Below, in pieces: positions 13,963 through 20,092 of a stretch of DNA of 20,092 nucleotides. Where the stretch lies: contig JAPOON010000667.1 in assembly GCA_026713405.1 (NCBI GenBank), forward strand, positions 1 through 20,092. The letters are read 5' to 3'. Source of the DNA: Gammaproteobacteria bacterium. GTDB lineage: Bacteria > Pseudomonadota > Gammaproteobacteria > Pseudomonadales > Azotimanducaceae_A. How positions within the stretch are numbered: position 1 is the first letter of the stretch; each line of letters starts with the position of its first letter. The notes below the pieces were generated by a model that was not told where the DNA came from, made no database searches, and was given only the letters and a program-made list of their open reading frames with translations. Both the position numbers and the translations under genes were made by a program.

Positions 13963-14757
13963 CTACCCTGCCCGGCCGCCGGTACCGTGGAGCGGCAATC
14001 CCGGATAGCGGTCGGAACGCGTACCCGGGATCGGGCGATTTTCCGTATCGTGGTAGGTGAAAACACAGGACAGCTTGACCTCTTCACTGCGGTTCTTGCC
14101 CGCCGCATGAATCGCCCGGCAGTGGAAGAACAGCACATCGCCCGCCTGCATGACCACGTCCCGCGCCTGCCGGATCAGCCCCTTGTTTTCCGGCAGGTCG
14201 GGCCTCAGAAACAGGTCCCTGTCGAAGCGCCCCCGGTCGAGGTCCAGGCGATGGCTGCCGGGAATGATTTTCAGCGCCCCGTTGCTGTTGGTTTCATCGC
14301 CGAGCGCCAGCCAGACAGAGACAAGTTCCGGCCGGTCGAACGACCAGTAGCGTATGTCCTGGTGCCACAGCGTGGCGCTGCTGTAACCCGGCGATTTGGT
14401 CATGACGCAGTTGTGGTGGCACTGCGACAGCACCGGCTCGTCGCCGAGATAGGCCGCCAGTTCCGAACGCATGCGCCGGCCCGTCGCCCATGCCTTGAGG
14501 CGCGGAAAGCGCGAGGCAGCGAACAGCAAGCGCCGGGGCGTGCGGCCACCCGCTGAATCGAGCCCCCACGGGGCGCCCGGGTAGCCTACGTCCGCCTCGA
14601 ATTCCGCCGCGCCGAGCAGCGGGTCGAGCGCTGCCTGCACCGAGGCGCGAACGTCCTCGCATACCGTTGCATCGACCATGCCCTTGACCACGATGTAGCC
14701 GTCACGCCCGAATACGGACGCGTTCAACGATCGCGCCTCTCGTGCCCGCGTTTTCAT
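13963..14757 (-). CDS. PhyH family Fe(II)/2-oxoglutarate dioxygenase
   Basis: A 264-residue phytanoyl-CoA dioxygenase-like enzyme that hydroxylates its substrate using Fe(II), oxygen and 2-oxoglutarate. The metal triad is visible: His132 and Asp134 in LWHQDIRYW and His217 in [16 protein letters not shown]. Other landmarks are [16 protein letters not shown] at the N-terminus and [14 protein letters not shown] between the first two and the last ligand. The ATG at 14757 was chosen over one 19 codons upstream because GGGAGAG lies about 10 bases before it. The family acts on phytanoyl-CoA, ectoine, quorum signals and many others, and the substrate here is not predictable. It is divergent from the efflux operon across about 125 bases. 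Confidence 0.92.
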   Translation of the reverse strand: MKTRAREARSLNASVFGRDGYIVVKGMVDATVCEDVRASVQAALDPLLGAAEFEADVGYPGAPWGLDSAGGRTPRRLLFAASRFPRLKAWATGRRMRSELAAYLGDEPVLSQCHHNCVMTKSPGYSSATLWHQDIRYWSFDRPELVSVWLALGDETNSNGALKIIPGSHRLDLDRGRFDRDLFLRPDLPENKGLIRQARDVVMQAGDVLFFHCRAIHAAGKNRSEEVKLSCVFTYHDTENRPIPGTRSDRYPGLPLHGTGGRAG

Positions 14758-14820
14758 GGGGTGGATTCTCTCCCGGCACGCGCTCCGGCGAAAGTGCCCG
14801 ATCACGCTGAGCATTGCGGC

Positions 14821-14846
14821 TTGTCGACGGATTCAGGCGCTATAAT
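14821..14846 (+). promoter_or_regulatory. Candidate sigma-70 promoter for the efflux operon
   Basis: A perfect TATAAT (14841-14846) lies 20-40 bases before the possible starts of the membrane-fusion gene, in otherwise GC-rich sequence. A TTGTCG at 14821 is only 14 bases away, shorter than the usual 16-18, and TTGCGG at 14814 is 21 away. The -10 element is convincing; the -35 is not, and an activator may be needed. Confidence 0.5.
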
Positions 14847-14884
14847 CCGCATCCCACATCGGGCAGGTGCCCCCGAGCCGCTTC

Positions 14885-16072
14885 ATGCTCCGAAGGATCG
14901 TCACTCCCATCGCGGTACTGGTCGTTGCCGTCGGCATAGGTTCCGCGCTGGTGCTGAACCGGCCCGAAGCCAAACAGCAGCCGCGCCAGCCGCCGGTGCT
15001 GCTGGTGGACACCCTCACCGCCGCCCGCGTTCCGACGACGTTCACCGTCACCACCCAGGGCGAGGTCGCGCCCCGCACGGAAACCACGCTGATCTCGGAG
15101 GTGAGCGGCCAGATCGTCGAGGTATCGCCCTCGTTCGTGAGCGGCGGGTTCTTTAACGCGGGCGAACTGCTCGTGCGCATCGACCCCCGCATCTACGATG
15201 CCCGCGTCAAGCGCGCCCGGGCCAATGTCGCCTCGGCGAGGACCCAGGTTGCGACCGAGAACGCCATGGCCGGCTACGCGCTCGAGGACTGGCATCGCCT
15301 GCAGCAACTGCAGGCGGACGAAGACTGGCAGCAGGAGCACGCGGGACACGGGCACACCAGGGAGGCTCCGTCGGAACTGGTGCTGCGCAAGCCGCAACTC
15401 GCCGCGGCACTCGCGCAACTGGAATCCGCGGAAGCGGAACTCATCGAAGCCGAAGGCGACCTGGAACGCACCTCGATCCGGGCACCCTACAGCGGCATGG
15501 TTCGGGAAAAACTGGCAGACGTGGGGCAGTACGTGCGGGTCGGCGACCGGCTTGCAGGAATATTCGCGGTGGATTACGCGGAAGTCCGGCTGCCTCTCAC
15601 TCAAGCCGACCTCCAGTTCCTGGACCTGCCCCGGACGACAGGCGCAACACCGGTTCCCGTCACGCTGACCGCCAGGGTCGCCGGTGCGGATCAGCGGTGG
15701 GACGGCGCGGTGACCCGCACCGAAGGCATCTTCGACAACCGCACCCGGGTGCTGTACGCCGTCGCCCAGGTGCAGGACCCCTACGGCATCGATAACGCCC
15801 GTCCCGAACCCCTGCGTATCGGCACCTTCGTGAACGCCGAAGTCCAGGGCAGGAATGCCGGCGCCCTGTTCGCCGTGCCGCGCCACGCCCTGTACAAGGG
15901 AACCACCGTCTGGCTGGTGGATGAGGACAACCGGCTGCAGGCCGCCGAGATCGGCATCGTGCGGGCCGATACGGACACCGTCTACGTTGACGGGGGGCTC
16001 GAAGCCGGCGACCGCATCTGCATCACGCCCATGGAGCAACCGCTGCCCGGCATGCCGGTACGCACCTCGTGA
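14885..16072 (+). CDS. RND efflux membrane-fusion (periplasmic adaptor) protein, HlyD/AcrA family
   Basis: A 395-residue adaptor that links an inner-membrane RND pump to an outer-membrane channel. It has an N-terminal membrane anchor (TPIAVLVVAVGIGSALVL), then a lipoyl/barrel-sandwich half (VAPRTETTLISEVSGQIVEV), and GELLVRIDPRIYDARVKRA leading into the alpha-hairpin. The second lipoyl half is DLERTSIRAPYSGMVREKLA with DVGQYVRVGDRL. The C-terminal beta-barrel and membrane-proximal parts follow (RTRVLYAVAQVQDPYG, FAVPRHALYKGTTVWLVDED, LEAGDRICI). A short HAGHGH segment in the hairpin is unusual. The ATG at 14885 was chosen; a GTG at 14867 is equally possible and neither has a strong ribosome site. 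The stop overlaps the permease start (GTGA). Confidence 0.92.
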   Translation: MLRRIVTPIAVLVVAVGIGSALVLNRPEAKQQPRQPPVLLVDTLTAARVPTTFTVTTQGEVAPRTETTLISEVSGQIVEVSPSFVSGGFFNAGELLVRIDPRIYDARVKRARANVASARTQVATENAMAGYALEDWHRLQQLQADEDWQQEHAGHGHTREAPSELVLRKPQLAAALAQLESAEAELIEAEGDLERTSIRAPYSGMVREKLADVGQYVRVGDRLAGIFAVDYAEVRLPLTQADLQFLDLPRTTGATPVPVTLTARVAGADQRWDGAVTRTEGIFDNRTRVLYAVAQVQDPYGIDNARPEPLRIGTFVNAEVQGRNAGALFAVPRHALYKGTTVWLVDEDNRLQAAEIGIVRADTDTVYVDGGLEAGDRICITPMEQPLPGMPVRTS

Positions 16073-19000
16073 GCGAGCAACCTCCGGGCCTGACGGCAAA
16101 CCCGGTGCGCGGCGGCATCATCGGCTGGTTCGCCCACAACCACGTGGCGGCGAACCTGCTGATGTTCTTCATCATCTCGATGGGCCTCTACGGCGCCTTC
16201 AGCATCACCGTGGAGACCTTCCCCAATTTCGAGTTCGACAACATCGAGGTGCAGGTCCCCTACCGGGGCGCGGCGCCGGCGGAAGTGGAAGAAGGGGTGG
16301 TCGTCAAGATCGAAGAGGCCATTCAGGACATCGAGGGCATCAAGCAGGTTTTCGGCTATGCCCGGGAAGGCTCGGGCCGGGTCAGCATCGAAGTGCGCGA
16401 CGGATTCGACGCCGCCGCCGTCCTCGACGAGGTAAAGCTGGCGATCGACAGCATCTCCACCTTCCCCGTGGAAACCGAGCGTCCCATCATCAGCAAGGCC
16501 AAGTTTCGCCAGGAGGCAATCACCGTCCAGGTTTCCGGCGACATGGACGAGCGGGACATGAAGAACCTCGCCGAACGCATCCGCGATGAGATCATGGCAC
16601 TCGACGAGGTGAGCTACGCCGAGGTGCGCGGCTCCCGCCCCTTCGAGATCTCGGTGCAGATCCCGGAGATCACCCTGCGCCAGTACGGCCTTACCCTCGA
16701 CCAGGTGGCCCTGGCCATCCGCGCCTGGTCGGTGGACCTGCCCGGCGGCAGTATCCGTTCCGAAGGCGGCGACATCCGCCTGCGCACCAAGGGCCAGGCC
16801 TACACCGGCGAGGAATTCGAGCGGATCGTGCTGATCTCCCGGGAAGACGGTACCCGTATCAGGCTGGGCGACATCGCCACGATTGAAGACGCTTTCGCCG
16901 AGACGGAGTCCTACGCTTTCTTCAACGGCAAGCGCAGCTTCGGCATCGCAGTGATGAGCACGGAGGACGAAAACGAACTCGACGTCACCGCCGCGGTGCG
17001 GGCCTATGTAGAGGAAGCCGGCGCCGCCATGCCCCCGGGCGTGAAGATGGAAAGCTGGGGCGATGTCAGCCAGCACCTCGAAAGCCGCATGAACATGATG
17101 TTCAAGAACATGTTCATCGGCGCCATCCTGGTGTTCGCAATACTGGGCCTGTTCCTGCACCTGAAGTTCGCTTTCTGGGTAATCGTCGGGCTGCCGGTGG
17201 CCTTTCTCGGCGCGCTGATGATGCTGCCCCTGCCGGCCATCGGCATCAGCATCAACGTGATCAGCGTCTTCGGCTTCATCCTGGTGCTGGGCATCGTGGT
17301 CGACGATGCCATCGTGGTGGCGGAGTCTGTCTATGCGGAGACGGAACGCGAGGGTTATTCCACCACCAACATCGTCGCCGGAGCGCGGCGGGTCGCCGTA
17401 CCCGCGACGTTCGGCGTTCTGACCACCATCATGGCCTTTCTGCCCATGCTGTTCACCGGCGGAGCGCTGGCCGCCCTGACCGGTTCGGTCGGCTGGGTGG
17501 TCGTACTGTGCCTGGCGTTCTCGCTGGTGGAGTCCAAGCTCATCCTGCCCTCCCACCTGGCCATCATGCGCTCTTCCCACGTCTCCGGCAGCGGCAAGGG
17601 GCCCGCCGAGGTGGTCGACCGCTGGTTGAAGGATTTCATCGATCGTCGCTACAAGCCGATGCTGAACCTGGCCATCCGGCACCGGTACACGACGCTTTCG
17701 CTGTTTCTGGGCTTGTTGATCCTGACCGTCAGCCTCGTGCTCGGCGGCAAGGTGCGCTACGTCTTCTTCCCCGAAGTCGAGCAGGACATGCTGGCGGCGA
17801 ATCTCGAACTCTACGACGGCGCCCCCGAATCGCTGGTTGCCAGCGTGGTGGAACGCATGAACGGCGCCCTGGGCCGGGTCAACGAGCAACTCAAGGACGA
17901 GACGGGCACGGACGAGGACATCATCAAGAACGTGTTCACCTACATTCGCGATGGGCGCTTCGGATTCTTTTTCGTGGAGTTGGCGGGCGGAGAGGACCGC
18001 GAGGTGACGCCACAGGCCGTGGAGCAGCGCTGGCGCAGTGAAGTCGGGGAGATTCCCGGCGCCAGGGAACTGCGCTTCATGTCCACCATGCACATGGGCG
18101 GCGGCCCGCCCATCGACTTCAAGCTGGCGGGGCGCGACTTCGGGCAACTGGAGCGGGCAGCGGCGGATCTGGAAGAGCACCTGGCCGGTTTCGACGGCGT
18201 CTTCGAGATCCAGGTTTCCGCCAATGCCGGGCCGGAAGAGGTGCGCCTGGCCATCAAGCCGGAAGCCGAGGCCTCCGGGCTCACGCTGCAGGAGCTTGGG
18301 CGACAGGTGCGCACGGCGTTCTATGGTGCCGAAGCGCAGCGCATCCAGCGCGGCGACCAGGAAGTGCGCGTCATGGTGCGCTATCCGCGGTCCGAGCGGC
18401 AATCCCTGGGCAACCTGGAGAACATGTGGGTACGCACGCCCGACGGCCGTGAACTGCCCTTTGCGGCAGTGGCGGAATACGCCCTGGAACAGGGCTACGA
18501 TTCCATCCAGCGGGTCGACGGCCAGCGCAGCATCCGCGTCACCGCCCGCACCGACCTGAACGTCGTCGAACCCGGCCAGATCACCAGCGAAATCACCGAG
18601 GACTACATGCCGCAGTTGCGCGCACGGTATCCCGGCATCTCGACCGATGTGGCCGGCAGCGCCTACGAGGAACGCGTCGGCTTCATCCAGGTTCTGATCG
18701 GGTTCGGCATTGCGCTGTTCGGCATCTACGCCCTAATGGCGATTCCCCTGCGATCGTACCTGCAGCCACTGATCATCATGGGCGTGATTCCGTTCGGCAT
18801 CGTCGGCGCCGTGTTCGGCCACATGCTGCTCGGCCTTGCGGTCAGTGCCGTATCGATCATGGGCATCATCGCCCTCTCCGGCGTGGTGGTGAACGACAGC
18901 CTCATCATGGTCGACTTCGTGAACAAGGCCGTGGCCTCCGGGTCAAACCAGATCGAAGCGGCGATTCAGTCCGGCGCCGCGCGCTTCCGCGCCATCCTGC

Positions 19001-19215
19001 TCACCTCGCTGACCACCTTCTTCGGGCTGATACCGATGGTGCTGGAAACCAGCATGCAGGCGCAGATCGTGATTCCCATGGCCGTCTCGGTGGCCTTCGG
19101 CATCCTGTTCGCGACGCTGATCACCCTCGTGCTGGTGCCGTCGCTCTACGTCATCGCGGGGGACATCAAGGGGCTGATCGTGCCTCCCCGGCCGGAGGCA
19201 TCGGCAACCGGGTAA
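16069..19215 (+). CDS. RND efflux permease, AcrB/HAE-like
   Basis: A 1048-residue proton-driven inner-membrane transporter of the usual RND length with two repeats, each a membrane helix, a large periplasmic loop and five or more further helices. It starts GWFAHNHVAANLLMFFIISM and ETFPNFEFDNIEVQVPYRGA. The TM4 proton-relay pair is Asp412-Asp413 in LGIVVDDAIVVAESVYAE. The second repeat has GVIPFGIVGAVFGHMLLG and SIMGIIALSGVVVNDSLIMV. The GTG start overlaps the adaptor stop by four bases, so the two form a translationally coupled operon. The exported compounds cannot be deduced; the sequence is closer to the generic hydrophobic-compound group than to heavy-metal (CusA) pumps, since no CusA-type Met triad was noticed. 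An outer-membrane factor must be supplied from elsewhere. Confidence 0.95.
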   Translation: MSEQPPGLTANPVRGGIIGWFAHNHVAANLLMFFIISMGLYGAFSITVETFPNFEFDNIEVQVPYRGAAPAEVEEGVVVKIEEAIQDIEGIKQVFGYAREGSGRVSIEVRDGFDAAAVLDEVKLAIDSISTFPVETERPIISKAKFRQEAITVQVSGDMDERDMKNLAERIRDEIMALDEVSYAEVRGSRPFEISVQIPEITLRQYGLTLDQVALAIRAWSVDLPGGSIRSEGGDIRLRTKGQAYTGEEFERIVLISREDGTRIRLGDIATIEDAFAETESYAFFNGKRSFGIAVMSTEDENELDVTAAVRAYVEEAGAAMPPGVKMESWGDVSQHLESRMNMMFKNMFIGAILVFAILGLFLHLKFAFWVIVGLPVAFLGALMMLPLPAIGISINVISVFGFILVLGIVVDDAIVVAESVYAETEREGYSTTNIVAGARRVAVPATFGVLTTIMAFLPMLFTGGALAALTGSVGWVVVLCLAFSLVESKLILPSHLAIMRSSHVSGSGKGPAEVVDRWLKDFIDRRYKPMLNLAIRHRYTTLSLFLGLLILTVSLVLGGKVRYVFFPEVEQDMLAANLELYDGAPESLVASVVERMNGALGRVNEQLKDETGTDEDIIKNVFTYIRDGRFGFFFVELAGGEDREVTPQAVEQRWRSEVGEIPGARELRFMSTMHMGGGPPIDFKLAGRDFGQLERAAADLEEHLAGFDGVFEIQVSANAGPEEVRLAIKPEAEASGLTLQELGRQVRTAFYGAEAQRIQRGDQEVRVMVRYPRSERQSLGNLENMWVRTPDGRELPFAAVAEYALEQGYDSIQRVDGQRSIRVTARTDLNVVEPGQITSEITEDYMPQLRARYPGISTDVAGSAYEERVGFIQVLIGFGIALFGIYALMAIPLRSYLQPLIIMGVIPFGIVGAVFGHMLLGLAVSAVSIMGIIALSGVVVNDSLIMVDFVNKAVASGSNQIEAAIQSGAARFRAILLTSLTTFFGLIPMVLETSMQAQIVIPMAVSVAFGILFATLITLVLVPSLYVIAGDIKGLIVPPRPEASATG

Positions 19216-19301
19216 CCCGCAATTCGGCGCCACCCAGCGTTTTCACTACTCCGCAGCTTGCCAACCTCGCTACGTTCATTCGTGAGTCGGTCGGGCTGGC
19301 G

Positions 19302-19577
19302 TTACTCCGTGATTCCTGATGCCGGCAACGCCTCGTCGTGGAGCGGGTCGCCGTTGGCCGTGATCAGCAGGCGGCCGTTCCCCGGCCAGTAGCGCACCTC
19401 CACGAAGTGATGTTCCTCCCACTGCAGCTCGACATTGGTCCACAGGTACATCGGCGCGTTCCCCGACGGCTGGCGCCGCTTGCGCACCACGCCGTCCAGG
19501 CAGAGCTCCACCGTACCGTCGTCGCCGAATCGCACTTCAAACGGCTTGCTCCGGTAATCGAACCGATGGACGTGCAT
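19302..19577 (-). CDS. Small uncharacterised protein
   Basis: A 91-residue protein starting MHVHRFDYRSKPFEVRFGDD. It is rich in aromatic and charged residues (LWTNVELQWEEHHFVEVRYW), with alternating hydrophobic residues that suggest an all-beta fold. There is no signal peptide or membrane segment. The ATG at 19577 was chosen although AGG lies only 2-4 bases upstream; a TTG at 19679 would add 34 unconvincing residues. It is convergent with the RND permease (86-base gap) and downstream of the symporter gene by 200 bases. I recognise no family. Codon pattern and composition look coding, but reality is less certain than for its neighbours. Confidence 0.55.
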   Translation of the reverse strand: MHVHRFDYRSKPFEVRFGDDGTVELCLDGVVRKRRQPSGNAPMYLWTNVELQWEEHHFVEVRYWPGNGRLLITANGDPLHDEALPASGITE

Positions 19578-19777
19578 TACCTGGCGGCCCGTGGCAAGAG
19601 CCCGGCGTCGCAACGGGAAGGGGGAGAGGGGCGGGCGCAAAACATCGATGGCGGTGTTGCAGTCCTTGTGAACGTGCAAACATGCGCGGCGGACCGCGCC
19701 TTGTCGTCGGCGGTTTTGCGCCCTCTGAAGTGCAACGCATTTGTGACAAAGGACACTGGCAACGGCAGCAACGCAGT

Positions 19778-20092
19778 TCAGGCTGCCTGTTCTTCCATTG
19801 GAGGCGCATCGAACAGCTGACGGAGATGCTCTTCCGGCAACGGTTGGGTCAGCTTCGATACCGCCCAGGTAAGAGCCACGGAAACGACTTCGCCCATGGC
19901 CGCGCAGGACCAGGGGTTGGGCGCCTCACCGTGCAGCCAGGCCGCCGCGTCGCGGAGCGCGCCGGGGTTGAACCACTGCGGGTCGATCGCGCCGCTGTGG
20001 GTGATGCTGAACACGATCACGCCACCGAACAGCCCCGCAAAGGCCCCGGCCCGGGTGACGCCCCGCCAGACGGCGCCCACCACCAGCGGGCC
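19778..20092 (-). CDS. C-terminal part of a sodium:solute symporter-like protein, 5' end outside window
   Basis: About 105 C-terminal residues of a membrane transporter. GAVWRGVTRAGAFAGLFGGV followed by a hydrophobic VIVFSI is the typical penultimate-helix pattern of the sodium:solute symporter (SSS/PutP-like) family, where Arg-x-x-x-x-Gly-Ala-x-x-Gly starts a late helix. A second hydrophobic stretch, GEVVSVALTWAVSKLTQPLP, follows, then a short acidic cytoplasmic tail ending PMEEQAA. The reading frame is open to the window edge, so the true start lies beyond base 20092. The transported solute cannot be named from this fragment. Confidence 0.65.
   Translation of the reverse strand, partial: GPLVVGAVWRGVTRAGAFAGLFGGVIVFSITHSGAIDPQWFNPGALRDAAAWLHGEAPNPWSCAAMGEVVSVALTWAVSKLTQPLPEEHLRQLFDAPPMEEQAA

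Noticed and set aside
15982..18402. 806-codon open frame on the minus strand
   Set aside because: It lies wholly antisense to the RND permease and adaptor end, is His/Asp-rich in the way expected from the antisense of GC-rich genes, and shows no domain.
19577..19771. 64-codon minus-strand open frame between the small protein and the symporter
   Set aside because: It is Pro/Arg/Ser-rich with no ribosome site or family likeness, and is most likely non-coding spacer.
1..20092. CRISPR arrays, tRNA/rRNA genes, insertion sequences, prophage or integration sites
   Set aside because: No spaced direct repeats, cloverleaf-like segments, transposase or integrase motifs were seen on either strand.

Overview
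The window is high-GC, densely coded bacterial DNA carrying 18 genes, two of them cut by the window edges. The adjacent cmoA-cmoB pair (tRNA wobble-uridine modification) points to a gammaproteobacterium. A separate ppk gene, a two-gene RND efflux operon and several catabolic oxidoreductases suggest a free-living, probably aquatic or soil organism. The genus cannot be read from the sequence. There is no tRNA, rRNA, CRISPR array, transposase or phage gene, and no gene-free stretch longer than 300 bases.

Left part (1-2846). A carotenoid oxygenase with a twin-arginine-type leader, cut by the left edge, follows a secreted DUF2141 protein on the minus strand with a GTGA stop/start overlap. Divergent from them is a LytTR regulator with a membrane-spanning N-terminal half. 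This looks like a self-contained regulator/target module. A REP-like inverted repeat closes the LytTR gene against the next, convergent gene.

Middle part (2983-9872). A nitroreductase (minus) diverges from a large 712-residue protein of uncertain family (plus). Its motif order recalls, from memory only, the IpgD/SopB effector family, but it has no CX5R phosphatase signature. It is the most unusual gene here. Polyphosphate kinase (minus) then overlaps head-to-head with cmoA. cmoA and cmoB lie in the same reading frame, separated by one TAG and one codon, and CmoA carries an extra Pro/Asp/Glu-rich segment of about 35 residues.

Right-middle part (10002-14757). This is a set of small-molecule oxidoreductases: a cupin-SDR operon (minus), a tail-anchored winged-helix-like protein followed in frame by an acyl-CoA dehydrogenase (plus), a luciferase-like flavin monooxygenase (minus) whose stop codon interlocks with that of the dehydrogenase, and a PhyH-type Fe(II)/2-oxoglutarate dioxygenase (minus). 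They may serve breakdown of lipids, isoprenoids or other hydrophobic compounds, but the substrates are unknown.

Right end (14821-20092). A TATAAT-containing promoter candidate precedes a membrane-fusion protein and an RND permease joined by a GTGA overlap. No outer-membrane channel gene is present. A small uncharacterised protein and the C-terminal end of a sodium:solute symporter-like protein (both minus) finish the window.
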